Numbered from the stretch's first letter, positions 45,707-59,340 are shown. The stretch: DNA of 64,000 nt from Bettongia penicillata ogilbyi (GCA_023548195.1 JAJHZJ010000751.1:1988501-2052500); one strand, 5' to 3'. The notes: generated by a model from the sequence alone, not told the origin. Program-made: numbers and translations.

Positions 45707-45789
45707 AATTATAATGTAAGCAACTCTCACCACTTTGCAAAGTACTCTTAGGTACATATAGTCAAAATTTCTATAACGACAGCTAATAC

Positions 45790-45935
45790 TTTATAATAAA
45801 GAGAACTGTAGGAGAGGACAAGGATCAGTATAAAGTCACTTAGCTTTTTCTGGCCTGTTTTTTCATCTTCAAAATGAGGGATTTGGACAAGGGCCTTCAG
45901 CAACTCTAAATCTGCCATTTTCTTATGATCTTAAG
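45790..45935 (+). mobile_element. CORE-SINE 3' half
   Basis: 'aaagtcacttagctttttct', 'catcttcaaaatgagggatt' and 'ttcagcaactctaaatctgc' match a sense Ther-type SINE end. Confidence 0.6.
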
Positions 45936-46084
45936 AGAGGTAATGCAATCATAGACTTGGTTAGAATAAGTTATAACGTTCAGTATCAGGGAGCCAACCC
46001 AACATGGTTCCCAGCCTGAAGTCTCACTTGGTCATCATTTGGATTCTGATGGCTCAGATTGAGTATAATAGCAGTTGTTTCTGT

Positions 46085-46455
46085 TTTGGCCAGAAATCCT
46101 GAGGGTCCCTTCCCAGATTGATTTTATTATTTTTTGACTAGGTAAAAGAGGCTATTCTTTGCCTAATTCTTACCTAGCCTCAATGACTGAATGGGCTTTA
46201 CCTCAGTTAAACTGAGGCCTGGGAAAGACCTTAGATTAAAAAGCCCAAGGTCTCCCACTGCTTCTAAGGCCATCTCTAGTCATCCTGATGTATATCTTGC
46301 CACTGGACCCAGATGACTCTGGAGGAGAGAGTGAGGCTTGTGACTTTGCACTGTCCTCCTTCACTTAAATCCAGTTCACTTGCAAGTCTTGACATCTCCT
46401 CCCTGATGTCACAGTCCTCCTTGAGGACAAGGGATAATGATAATAACAACATAGT
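46085..46455 (+). mobile_element. Second RTE-tailed SINE, different head
   Basis: The 3' part 'gccatctctagtcatcctga', 'ccactggacccagatgactc' and 'gtcctccttgaggacaaggg' matches the tail of 45395-45706. The head ('ggcctgggaaagacctt') differs from the tRNA head. Confidence 0.65.
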
Positions 46456-46529
46456 GTTCAAGACTAAGGAGATGATATGATGAGGAGATGTCCTCAGTTC
46501 AGCTCAGGCTACATCCAAAGGATTGTATC

Positions 46530-46990
46530 AGTTCTTGATGTCACCTTTTAAAAATCGCTGCTCACCTGGAAATTGACCAGGATGATAAAGATTCTCTAGT
46601 TAATGCCCATATGAGGACCAACTGCGAAAGGAGTATTGAGGGACCTGGAGAAGAACAGATTTGGAGGAAATTTAATAGCTGTCTTCATGTATTTGAGCGG
46701 CTGTTGTTGGTGAGGAAAAGAGGCTATGGACTTGCTTTTGCTTGACCTTTCACTGTAGAACTATGAACAATGGGTAGACATTGTAAAAAGGAAATAGCCT
46801 GCTTGATTTAAGGAAGACATTTCTATCAGTGAGAACTGACACAAAGTAGAATGAGCTGCCTTTGGAGGAAGAGGGCTCTTCTCCTTAGAGGTCTTCCCTC
46901 AAAGGCTGATGCAAGAGGGATTCTTACCTTGGCATGGGTTTGACCCCCTGTTGCCCAGGCTTCTAATCCAACCTGGTGAACCATTTCATC
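46530..46990 (+). mobile_element. CR1/L3-type LINE 3' end
   Basis: 'gaccaggatgataaagattc', 'gctgtcttcatgtatttgag', 'actatgaacaatgggtagac' and 'gaatgagctgcctttggagg' are in the order of the amniote CR1-clade 3' region. Confidence 0.72.
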
Positions 46991-47194
46991 TCTCTGCAGA
47001 GAACTCCTATGGAATACTAAGTTGATTGATTTGTAAAGGATTATCTCAACCAGTAACCCAGAGCCTTGTGGCTAAAACAGTAAAGATCGAAGGGTGACAG
47101 ACTAGAAAGGACCGTAAGGACCAATTCTAGAAACCTGGGTTCTATCTTACAGGCCTTTGGAAACCACTGGAGACAATATAGACATCCCTGGCCA

Positions 47195-47275
47195 TCAGCG
47201 TGTGTTTTGTGTCTGCAGTGCCTCATGCAGCTTGGCACGGAGTAGATACTTAAAACGTTTGTTGGCTCATTGATT
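47195..47275 (+). mobile_element. L2-like tail
   Basis: 'gcagcttggcacggagtaga' and 'acgtttgttggctcattgat' match an L2 end. Confidence 0.4.
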
Positions 47276-47939
47276 AGGGAAGTTGTTTCTTATGTAGGTT
47301 TTCTTGAAATGGAAATTTATTGTTTAATATTGGATCCTCTTATATAGTCTGCTGTGTACATGGCAGTGTTTGTTGTTTTTTTTTCTTTTTTCATTTTGTA
47401 TTTAAGTATAAAATTTTTTTAAAATTTACAAAAAATGAAATTGTTGAATTCACAGTTAGCAAGAAAATATATAGTGCAACTTTGCAGGTGGAGAGCCATC
47501 CTCATGCCTGGAGTTAGAAGATCTGGATTTGGGTCCGACACATTCTGGCTTCTGTCAAGCAGCTCTGTAAGACTGGGTTACAGAATAGTTTCTGCGCCTG
47601 GAACACAGTGGGTGCTTAATCAGGGCTTACTGATTGATTGTGCTGTGTGGGGAAGTCTCACACACCCATGAAATCAGTGTCTGAAACACTATCCCAACTC
47701 CTCCCCACCCCCAAAAAAACAATTTAAAAATCATCTCTGAAAACATTTTCATAAGAAAGTTAACAGTTTATAAAAGAAATTTTCACAAGATGAATTTCTT
47801 TTTCTCCTTTAAAAAAATAAAAATAATTGTGTAATTCTTAGATTCTCATCCTTTCTTTGTTTTCCTTATGACTCTTTTAATGAAATATTCCACTCTCAAT
47901 TCTGGACACTGTAGATATGGGTCAGCAGTGTTGTGGCAC

Positions 47940-48360
47940 CAACCAATGGCAACAGCATACTGTCTAATACACTTTATGGCTTCATTCCCTGTACCATTAC
48001 ATAAATAAAGCATTCAGCATGTGCATCAGCGCTGTCAGGCATGAATACCCTGGTGGACTGGGAATTAAATGCCAAGTGAGGGGTCTGAACCAACAAAGAC
48101 TGAATAACATTCAGCAAATGTATACATATTAGGTAAGGAACGCTGCCCTGATGCAGAAGAAATTGAATAAAGTACCTTAAAGCATCTGGATAGAGCATAA
48201 AGATTTCTTTTGTTTGCCTGGAACTACCATCATTGACCCATGCATAATTTTGTAATATGGAATGAATTGGGCAGTAGCTATTAAGGATTAAATGAAGACT
48301 TTGGAAGCCGTGATCTCCAATTGCATTATGCTTATTTGTTTTACCTTTTAACACCGTAGA
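47940..48360. other. Repeat-free block with a 126-codon antisense open frame; candidate conserved element
   Basis: No transposon was recognised here. The minus strand is open from 48354 to 47974, starting MLKGKTNKHNAIGDHG. The frame resembles no family I know. AT-rich words with octamer- or homeobox-like cores ('ccaattgcattatgcttatt') suggest conserved non-coding DNA rather than a gene. Confidence 0.3.
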
Positions 48361-49019
48361 CCACCTTGTTTTTGGGGAATTTGCAAATTATTATAAATAT
48401 TTCCTCTGAGTCTTAAAGAAAAATAAGAAAATGTGATGTGTGTGTGTACATGTGTATGTTTGGGTGCACTTTTTTTTTAAGACCTTTCTAGAGGTTCTTT
48501 GAATTGTTAGTAAACACAGACGGGCTATACTCTTTCCGAATGATATTAAGGTAATTTAGATGTACCATTCATTGCCTTTTCAATGAGGCTTTTATTTTTT
48601 TCTGAGACTGTAACCTTGAAACTTAAGAGTTATTTACAATTTCAAAGCAAGCTTTCAAAATGTGACACATATGGACTGACCAATATAGTCTAGGTATGTG
48701 CATCTCTTCACTTCCTTGAAGGTAGGCTAAGATAGTAAATCATTACTGGCTGAAACGTGAACATTTTTATGTTTAGTACCATGTCTGAGATTCACTCATT
48801 AAACTTTGGTAAAACTGATTTTAGTTCTAAAATCTGAAAATATTTAGCAGAAACTACTTTCTATGTCAATTCCACTTTCTTTTACTTTTGCTCAAGGAAA
48901 AGCAAAGTCCATATAATTGGCTCTTCCTAAGATCAGATCCATTATTCATTCAGCTTCCTTAATAGAATGACATCAACTGTTGCCCTTGCAACATGATTTT
49001 CCTGGGGATAGAAGAGGGA

Positions 49020-49200
49020 GGTGCAGTGCAGGATAGTAAGAGAATAATTTTGGGAAGAATCCGTGTTCAAAAGCTGTAGCCAGCAATTTTCTAACTTTGC
49101 CACTTTGGGGTAATCACAATCTCCCTTTGCTGGGCCAGAAAATAATGTTAGACTGGAGGAATTCCAAGGCTCTTTATAACATTGAAGTAGGGTGAGGCTT
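49020..49200 (+). mobile_element. Degraded MIR-like SINE
   Basis: 'ccgtgttcaaaagctgtagc', 'ctaactttgccactttgggg' and 'gaattccaaggctctttata' fit a decayed sense copy. Confidence 0.4.
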
Positions 49201-49566
49201 CCTGGCCTCTCCAAGATTCTACCCAAAAGTCAAGCATGGGTTTACCACAAGATGGAATCACTAATACTGGTCATTTACCGTGTACCACTGACAAGTTTAC
49301 AAGGAAATATTTTTAGGTAAAGGACATATACACATATTTGTATGTATATGTATATGTGTGTGCCTCAGATTTTCAAAAGAATTATTGCATATGTTGGCAA
49401 TTCAAATTTAAATCCCTCACCCCCAAAAAACAAACAAAAAACACCACACCTTTAAAAGCAGGGGTCTGCTGGAGCCAGCCCTTGATTGTCACATTTTTCT
49501 TAGGGGCATTTGGAAATCCCATCCGGAATTTGTTAATGTGGATTAAATTGCAAATATTTCCTGGGA

Positions 49567-49652
49567 CCTTCCTTCCTTCCTTCCTTCCTTCCTTCCTTCC
49601 TTCCTTCCTTCCTTCCTTCCTTCCTTCCTTCCTTCCTTCCTTCCTTCCTTCC
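49567..49652 (+). repeat. (CCTT)21.5 microsatellite, uninterrupted
   Basis: Eighty-six bases of perfect CCTT repeat. It produces an artefactual FLPS-repeat frame, which is not a gene. Confidence 0.98.
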
Positions 49653-50944
<1,292 letters not shown>

Positions 50945-50949
50945 GTCCT

Positions 50950-51190
50950 GATTTATAAATCATGGAATATTGGTCTCTGAGACATAGGCTCTGCCCCCTA
51001 AGAGCTGTGTGTCTCTAGTGAAGCCACTTAACTTCTCTGGGTCTCAGTTTCTCATGTGTAAAATGGCAGTGACAATGCTTGCACTACCTACCTCACGAGA
51101 TCCTGTGAGCATCAAAGGAGCTGACTAATGTATGTAAAGCATTTCGTAAACCTTAATGTGCTCTATGAATGTAAGCTATTATTAATGCTG
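50950..51190 (+). mobile_element. MIR-type SINE, sense
   Basis: 'agccacttaacttctctggg', 'tctcagtttctcatgtgtaa', 'cctacctcacgagatcctgt' and 'tgtaaagcatttcgtaaacc' are in MIR order. Confidence 0.8.
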
Positions 51191-52480
51191 TGCTAAGAAA
51201 AACATAATTAAGAATTTAAATCATCCCAGTGGTTTAAAGGGTTTTGCTTATCCCCCACCCTCTTTCTCCATCATGAGTGTAGATGATCAGGATTTGACAT
51301 GCCCAACTAATTCTACCATCCATTCGTTCACATTATCATCTATGTCATCTAGACCAGTGTGTCACACTTACAAGCTGAGGCCACTAATATGTACTTAAGA
51401 ATCTCTGTAAATTAGTATTTCAACTCAGTTTTAAAAAGCAGTATTCTCTTTTATTTTTATTTATCTTATCAAATATTTTCCAATTACATTTTAATCTGGT
51501 GCAGGTGCATTTGGGAGTGTTGTGGGTTTCATGTGCCTTGTGCGTTTGGTACCTGATCTGGACAGAGCGCTATTTGACAAAGATGGTCTTCAGGACCCTA
51601 GGTGGCTGGGATTTGGGGAATTGCTTGCATCTCAGATGGTTTTCAGTATTTAGGTATTCAGTATTTATTTTCAACATCCAGTATTTATTAATACTTAATG
51701 CCTTAAGTATTCAGCGTTAATTACTAACCTTAAATATGAAGGCTTTAAGTATTTATGTAACCTATAAAATTAGAAATTTTAAAATAGACAGCTTAAAGGT
51801 TTTCTGGTTTGTTTTAAGGTAGTATGTTTTCATCTTTCTGCAAATTGTACTTTCTTCTTTGTGCTATATAGTACAGTGAATTTGAAGAAAGAAAATAGCT
51901 AAGATACCTCTATCCCTTGATCAAGTTGCACAGTTTTGAATGTATCAAAGAGAAGATGCTTGAGTTTTTGCATAGTTGACAAACACAGGACATTTTATTT
52001 TTGTCTCCTTAGATAATCACCCTGTGTTTATCAAATTTGGGAAAAACAAACAGAAGAAAATTTGTTTCTTGAAACCTTGCTATGTCTCTGTCTAGTGCCT
52101 ATCATTCTCTGGGCAAGTCTGCTTGACTGCCAATAGAAAGACATCATTGAAGGTGCTGATAACATATATGGCAAGCTTAAATACTTAAAAATAAACAGCT
52201 GATTTGAATACTTATCCTGAATTTTCCTATCCCGTCTATCTGGTCCAGTAGAATGCTTGACATGCCATCTAGCCACCCATCAGGACACTAGGGCCTTCTC
52301 AATGTTTGTCTTCTGACCCATTGCCACCTGACTGACTCCCATTCCTTCCATCTTTGACATAGGAACTTCTGTTGCTTGTTGAAAAGGGTGTGACACTCTT
52401 GTCCTAGGACTCTGTTGACTTGACTAATCTTGTGACTGTCTGGACCAGAAATTTCTTCCTGGGCTGCCCTGATTTGTGTG
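51190..52480. other. AT-rich intron, mostly unassigned
   Basis: A run of 'cagtatttaggtattcagta'-like words at 51640-51720 forms a weak local repeat. Nothing else was recognised. Confidence 0.35.
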
Positions 52481-52595
52481 TTGTCCTCCCTGATTAGAAT
52501 TTGAAGCTCTTTGGAGCAGATGCTTTCTCACTTTTGTGTTTGCCCCAGTGCCTATTAAGAACTGCTACTTCATAAGTTCTGATTAAATATCATTC
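52480..52595 (+). mobile_element. L2-like 3' tail
   Basis: 'attagaatttgaagctcttt', 'ggagcagatgctttctcact' and 'tgccccagtgcctattaaga' match an L2 end. Confidence 0.55.
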
Positions 52596-53439
52596 CCAAT
52601 ACAACATTTCAGGAGCTGAGGGTCAGCATTAAAGAACGATGGGGCTGGTCTTACCCGTCATTAATTTTTGACTCTTTTGGTGTGTGGAAAAAAATACATA
52701 TGAGATAACAAAAACTAGGTCTGAGATGTTAGGCATTTGATGCCTAATTTAAATTCCCCAAATATACATAGAAGTTTGTAATTTTTAAAACTGAGGAAAT
52801 TTCAGTTGAGTCCTCAGTCACCAGCCTTGGATATTTGTTTGGTTTAGTTCTTTAGTGTCTCGATCCCATTTTAAAGGTTCTCGTTAGGTTTTCCAAATTC
52901 TGATCTTAGCAAATTAATATTGCCTAGGTTAGTCTAGCATTGGACTTAACCATTTCCATATCATATCTGACAGATAGGAAATGAATAATATCCTTGTGTC
53001 GACTTTCTCTTCCCCCTCCCATATATTCTTTTAGGTGAATGTTAGATTTCTATAAAGTGTAGACTTGTGCCAACAGATTATTCAGTGTTAATTTCATACA
53101 TACTGGTGTGTATCTTCATATAAAACTGTTTATACATATTCATGAGGGTTGAAATGTACATGTAGACTAGATAAACTCACCATATGTAAAAGAAGGCAAA
53201 AGAAAGTGCTGACATGAAACTGTACTTTGTGTTAGTCACACTTTTATGAAAACTGAAAAGGGAATATAGAGTCTGATTTACTGGATTTTTTTTTAATTCC
53301 ATAAATATGAATGGGGGATTGTTCGAATTGGTTTAGCTTTGCATTAAGCCTTATGTCCCTTCATCTAATATTCAGTTATATTTTTATAAGTATTATTTAA
53401 TAGGTATAAATAAGTTGAAAAATTAATTACAGAGCACTA

Positions 53440-53590
53440 TTGGTTTTAGTGTCAGACTTGCATGTACATAACTTTATAGCTCTATAACTTAAGGAGAGTT
53501 GCCCTTTGTAAAGCCTCAATTTCTAAATCTGTTAAATCAAGTTATACTGGGTGACCTTTAAGGTATCTTTCAGCGCTGGATCTGATTCTA
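53440..53590 (+). mobile_element. CORE-SINE/Ther-like copy
   Basis: 'aaagcctcaatttctaaatc' and 'ctttcagcgctggatctgat' fit a decayed sense SINE. Confidence 0.5.
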
Positions 53591-53929
53591 AATAAGCTCT
53601 TCAACTTCTGAGACCCAATTTCTATTTATGTAATACATACACAAATTAGTAAGAAGATGTTAGCTCTTGGGGAAGGATGAGCTCATAATTCTTTTGTCAT
53701 TATAATTGGCATTGTAGACTACTAGGTATCTTAAAAAATTACAAATAAGATGGAAATTTAAAATTACCTTTAGAACCAGCAGTCCCATGATAATTCTTCT
53801 ATAGCTATTTGTGCCATGCAAAATTACCCTTGGAAAGTGTTGAAAGTGGAGTGGATGTTTATGTAGTTGAGGTTAAACTCAAACAATTTACAACACAATT
53901 TGCCCATGACTATTCTGGGAGGATACCTG

Positions 53930-54700
53930 TCACACTGGATGTCTGTGAGAATCCAAAAAAAGAACTTGAGAGGTTTGAATCATGGACTGACTCTAATAAG
54001 ATGAAACTTATTTGGGTTCAAAAACCCAACTTCACGAGTAAGGGTGGTGGGTTTGGTTTTATATATACATACCTACTTGCCTGGGGAAAAAACATAGAAG
54101 TTTAAGTCATCTGCAAGCCTCAAATGAATGAGTCAGCAGTAGAGTGTGGCAGCCAAAGAAATGATCATCTTGGCCTGCATTAAGAGTGGTTTTCCTTCCA
54201 AGAGATGGCAGTCCCTCTGTCCTCTTCCGTGTACAGCTGATGTCAGGAGTCCTCAATGAGTTCTGGATGCTGTGGTTGCGGAAATACAATTTTAAGCTGG
54301 ACATCACCTAGAGGAGAGTAATCTGAACGACCTAATGCCAATGTCACAGAAGGATGGCTTTAAGAAACTGAATATGTGTAGCCTAGACAAGAGAATACTG
54401 GGCCTGGCTTGCTGGCATCTGAAAGATGTTTTAGTGAGGAGCTACCATCTTTCATTTGACTCTAAATGGCAGGAACAGGGGCAGTGGATGGAAGTTGAAA
54501 GAGGCAGATTTAGACCTGGATGTCAGGAAAACTTCCTATTAAGAGGAGTCTCAAAGCAGAATGTACTGTCAGGTGTTAGCGGGCTCTGCCACCTCTTTGA
54601 GTAGAAGCTAAGTGGCTACTTTTGGGTATGTTATAGTGGGTAGTCTTTTTGTGTATGAGTCAGGCTGTCTGACTGCCAGGATACCTTCCAATTCCCAAGT
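53930..54700 (+). mobile_element. CR1/L3-type LINE, end of ORF2 and 3' UTR
   Basis: The frame at 53953-54030 reads KELERFESWTDSNKMKL, which resembles the CR1 reverse-transcriptase C-terminal region (a pattern like L..LE.WAD.N.MKF). Downstream come 'agtgtggcagccaaagaaat', 'gcctagacaagagaatactg', 'gatggaagttgaaagaggca' and 'gatgtcaggaaaacttccta'. Frameshifts and stops make it inactive. It is the longest LINE piece recognised here. Confidence 0.72.
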
Positions 54701-55860
54701 TCTGTGATTCTGATTTTTCTAGCCATATGTAGTAGATGAAAGATTTATTCAGAATACTAAAGCATATTTTTTTTTTTTTTGGTTTTTCTTATTTTCCCAG
54801 TCAGGAAGAATAATTCCACTTGGAATCATAGAGTTCTCCTTTTAATATATCATGTTTGAGGAATAGTAAATAACCACACTTTCACTTGGATCACTCCTTT
54901 CTTTCTTCTTCCTACCATGCAGTTTTAGAGTAGGTTCTAGTTTTTTTGACCTAACCATCACAGCCACTGCCCACTCCCTACCTTCCCTCCAAGTCTTATA
55001 TGACATGTACAGTATGACAACTCAGTGACCACATTGTTGACAGAACCAAAAAATTCATCCTTATTTTTCCAGTCAAATAATATTTGGGATGGGGTGAGTG
55101 TCTTGTCTGTCATATCAACTGATTTTTAAATGTGTTTGTAAGTTGCCAATGAAAACCAGAGTGATCTATTTTAAAACTTAAACCTTAAGTGATTTAAAAA
55201 ATTAAAATAAATCATAATTAATCTCCTTTATTCAATATATGGATAGGAGGTAACTAGCATGTCCTCTACTGATTTTGTAATGTAAAATATGTACCAAGCA
55301 TCAGGTCTCAAAAGCTTAATGTTTGACTTTAAACTCCTGATAAAATTCTATTCCATATGGAAAAGTTTATAGTTGTAGAAACCTAACAACAGTCACCCAA
55401 ATTAAAAACAAAAGAGGATTCAAAAACTGTTACAAAGAAGGCAATTATTTATTTCCTACATGCTAATAGACTTGATATAGAGGTGCTGCAGTCTGGTACT
55501 ATACTAATGTGGGGCAGTTTAATTTGTTAAGATGAGGATTTGAGAAATCTAATCAAAGTCATTTGGGGATTTGGGGAAGCTGTCTAGACACTTAAGAACT
55601 AAATCAAACAGATAACCAAGACTGGACTCCTGAGGACTCAGCTGAAATTGTCTCAATCCTAAAAACTACAGACTTATCATGTATATTTGGAGAATTTAAA
55701 TACACCTGGCCGAATGCCTAACATATTTCAGACCTAGATTTTTTTAGTCCTGAAAGTTTTTCCAACGTATCTCCCAAAGGCTCCGTTCTGCCTTCTGTTT
55801 TTCTGTTTCTAAACTTTACCCCCTTGGTTAGCTCATCCATCCACATGGCTTCAATAAACA
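54700..55860. other. AT-rich intron, unassigned
   Basis: No gene or repeat family was recognised. Confidence 0.35.
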
Positions 55861-56245
55861 CCTCTTCAGATACTGTTCTATATATTCAGTTCCACTGCTC
55901 CACCCTAAGCTCCAGGCCCCTGTACCCAACTGTGAGATGGCCATATACAGCTGGAGGTCTAGCTGTGACCTTGAACTCAATATACTTACAATCTTGGCAT
56001 CTTCATTCTCTCACACTTGGCTCCTATTTTACTTTACCTGTTTGCTTCGATGGAACCATTCATCCTCCCAATCAAATAGTATGTAAACTTCAGAATTATT
56101 TTTAACACTTCTCTTTATCTCAGTCCCTCCATCCAGTCACTCACCAAGTTCTTTTAATTCTCCCCTTAGAATAGTACTGACATCCATTCCTACATTTCTA
56201 TCCCCACTGCCCCAGCTGAGGTCAAACATTTATCACCTTTCTATG
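55860..56245 (+). mobile_element. L2 LINE ORF2-end fragment
   Basis: 'gatggaaccattcatcctcc', 'ccatccagtcactcaccaag' and 'ttcttttaattctcccctta' parallel the conserved L2 segment. The open frame from 55824 is decayed LINE coding sequence, not a host gene. Confidence 0.6.
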
Positions 56246-56609
56246 GGAGCATTGTGATGATATTGTAATGTATGATAAGAAAGATATTCGCTAAGAACAT
56301 TGTCCGTAATTTGGGCTGGCTTTTCTTAAGGCCTTATTCCATGCCAGTTAGGGCCATTTTCTTTGATACATATTGAAACCTTAGGCCATAGGGCTAAAGA
56401 TTGAATCATTGACCTAGTTTCCTCATGACCCATGTACAGCCGCTATGCCTTAAAAAGTAAGCTCCTCCCTTATGCTTGTATGCTTACACTTACCAGAGTG
56501 GCACCATGCTGAAAGATAAGGCAGAGAGGGTACCCCCAAGTGAATCAGTGCTGTATCTTTGTGGAAGAGTGTTTCCATGCTATTGTTAAGTATGTATCAC
56601 TAGATGTAC

Positions 56610-56805
56610 TGTAGTACACAAATGGATAGACTGGAAGTCAGAGAGTCTTGCAAACAGATCTGTCTTAAACACTAGCTGTGTGACTCTGAACAGATAATTT
56701 TATCCACTCCGAGGTTTTTGGTTTCCTTATCTATAAAACAAGTACTTTGGACTTAATGACTTCTACAGTCCCTTCCAGCTCTAGAACTGTGAGTCTCTGA
56801 GCTCA
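56610..56805 (+). mobile_element. CORE-SINE/Ther-like copy
   Basis: 'cactagctgtgtgactctga', 'ggtttccttatctataaaac' and 'cagtcccttccagctctaga' are clear. Confidence 0.78.
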
Positions 56806-57189
56806 TCCACAAGAATGTTGATGTGAACCTGTGCAGTCACCTGAGCCAGGCCTGGCCCGCAGCACCTTGCCTCAAATTTTTCCCTTCCATGATTCATTCT
56901 TCAAACCCCTGCAAAAATTATCCCCAGAATGCAGAAGTCTGACTTTATCACTTTCTTAAATGCTGAGCTTAGGATACTGAAAGGGAACTCTCCTCAGATG
57001 TCCTTAAAACACTGTGTCTTGAAATCTTTCATTTGTCCTTTCATACACTGTCTTTTGTACAGTTAAGTGGATAGATGTTTATACCCCCCCAAACATGTGT
57101 ATTCATCTATGCATATATGATAGTGCCTTCAGACTGGAAAAGGGCTTTAATAAAAAATAATAGTAATCATTACCATATAGTATAGTACT

Positions 57190-57435
57190 TAATGTTTAAA
57201 GTATAGCACTTTGAGGTTTGCAGTGAACTTTACATATATTGTCATTTGATTTTCATGACATCCCCGTGAAGTAGGTGCTGTTATTGTTAACATTTTACAG
57301 CAGAGGAAACTGGTCGGAGAAGTGACTTGCCCCATGATCTCACAGCTAGTAGATGTCTTAAAGCAATATTTAAATTCAGGTCTTCCTCATTTCATGTTCC
57401 AGACTCTATAGATTTTTCTACTTTACTGCCTTCTA
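57190..57435 (-). mobile_element. MIR-type SINE, antisense
   Basis: 'agcactttgaggtttgcagt', 'cccgtgaagtaggtgctgtt', 'acattttacagcagaggaaa' and 'agaagtgacttgccccatga' give the order. Confidence 0.75.
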
Positions 57436-57530
57436 TAGATACATACACACAGATAGATAGATAGGTATCCCCAGTATCTAATAGTGCTCAATAGGAGCTT
57501 AATAAATATTTGATTGATTGACCAATAGCT
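57436..57530 (+). mobile_element. Short GATA repeat and L2-like tail
   Basis: 'cagatagatagataggtat' is followed by 'ccccagtatctaatagtgct' and 'taggagcttaataaatattt'. Confidence 0.5.
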
Positions 57531-58985
57531 TTAATTATGGGAAAATTTTCTTTACCTTAAGTCTGAACCTACTAACTCTTTGCAACTTTTCATCCGTTTT
57601 GATATTTTGCATTCTGGGGCTAAGAAAGGCAAGCTTTGATTTGCCTCTCCAGGTGTTTTCAAAAAATCAAAGACAATCATAGCCTTCCCCTTCTCCTTCC
57701 CAGCCATGGTTTCTTCTCCAGATGAAAACATTTCCAGTTCCTGATCCCAATAAAGCATTTTTGGTGTCAACTGTTGGTCATTATCTTAAAATATTGATTA
57801 AAAAGTTTATGGGAGGAGTGGGTAGGGGAGAAAAATCCTGTAACTGGTTCTTCACCTGTAATTGATTTAATAGGCCTTTCCTGACATCTCAGCCACATGG
57901 TAGCAATGTGGAAGTCTCTTGAATAACATGCAGGATTAAAATAAGTAAATGTAGGGTATGAAACCAGTTTATGGAAGGTAGATGAAAATGAGAAGAAAGT
58001 AAGTAGTGTATTTATCCATCCCTTAGTGCAGCATGCACAGAGAGAATGCTGAAGGTAAGACACAGGTCTGTTTTGTAATTCAGGGTCTTTACTGAAATGT
58101 AAAGGCATTTGAAGCCCCCTACCTATTTCAAAGATGCTATCGATAGACTACCCGCTGTGGACATGCTGTAAGGAAAATGGAGGGATGTAAATGAGTTTGA
58201 GTGATTTGCCTGCCCCTGAATATAAATGAAGCTGAAAATCTCCTGTCTTGTACTCTTAATAGTGAACTACTAGACTGTGCTCAATTCACTTTGTTGGAAA
58301 GTGAAGGCTGTCATAAGGGATTACTATTAGACTCTTTTCTATATTATTATTATGTGAATACTTGTTAGCACTGGATAATTCCAAGGTAATTCAGTTACAA
58401 ATACCTCTCATTAAGATACGTCACTAAATTCGGTACTTTGTAATCATGCTTCCGCAGTAAGGAGGCTTTTCTGATTGAAATGGTGAAAACCATTTTAGTT
58501 GAACATCCTAAATGAATAGTAGAGAGTTTATGACCAAGAATAAGAGCCTTAGAATGGATTGGCCTTAATGGAGGCGACAGAGCTGACTTATCTAAAGCCA
58601 TAAAGAATAGTTTTTTCTTTTCAGAATTGAATGCATGCTCCTTACCCAAACCAGGACAGACAAGGTAAGGAAGGAAAAGTCTGAGGCTCCAACCGAAACT
58701 AGAGCTCACTGACCTCTGATGTGGAGCTGTGACTGCTGAGGTTGATGTCAGATTGTATTGAAAATGTTTTAGCTAGATTTCAAGGAAGTCTGTGAACTGG
58801 GATAGGAAAAAAATACATCTAATTTTAGTACCATTGTCTTACTGTATATTTCAATCCTATGTATAAAATACATCATAATACATTATAATAACAAATATAA
58901 AATAAATAACATAAATAATGTATTGTATGCTTTAGAATTTTTAGCTTGACAAAGCTTCGTCGACTTCGTCATACAGCCAATCTCT
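57530..58985. other. Mostly unassigned intron
   Basis: 58740-58920 is AT-rich and may be a decayed DNA element ('agtctgtgaactgggatagg'). No exon was recognised. Confidence 0.35.
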
Positions 58986-58989
58986 AGGT

Positions 58990-59155
58990 ACTCTTCAGTA
59001 CCTCTAGGTACATTTCATTCTGTGACACTGATTGGGTATGGAACTTAAGTTATTTAACCTTGTGTTGATTAGCATCTTTCCATTTGTAAAATGGCAAAGG
59101 TAAGACAAGTTGAGGTGTGAGGTCCTTTCTGATTCTCAGGTTCTCTGATTGACAG
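58990..59155 (+). mobile_element. CORE-SINE/Ther-like copy
   Basis: 'ctttccatttgtaaaatggc' and 'gtgaggtcctttctgattct' end a decayed sense SINE. Confidence 0.5.
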
Positions 59156-59157
59156 AT

Positions 59158-59340
59158 GTTCTTCACCTGGGATCCATGAACTATATTTCTATATTTCAGT
59201 ATAATTGATTGTCTTTATAATCTTATGTATTCTAGTTTATGCTTAAGAAAACTTTACTCTGAATATTCCAAAAGTTTCACAAGACTTGCCAAAGGGGTCT
59301 GGGACACATACACACGCACACACAATTGAGGATGCCTGTT
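59158..59340 (-). mobile_element. Third hAT-type element copy
   Basis: 'gttcttcacctgggatccat', 'cagtataattgattgtcttt', 'gccaaaggggtctgggacac' and the end 'ttgaggatgcctg' fit the same small DNA element as at 20290 and 24095. Confidence 0.65.

Noticed and set aside
53809..54105. 98-residue frame that looked like a small protein
   Set aside because: The second half aligns in wording with a CR1-type LINE reverse-transcriptase end and flows into a CR1 3' UTR.
55824..56105. 93-residue frame with a plausible N-terminus
   Set aside because: The nucleotide wording matches the decayed end of an L2 LINE ORF.
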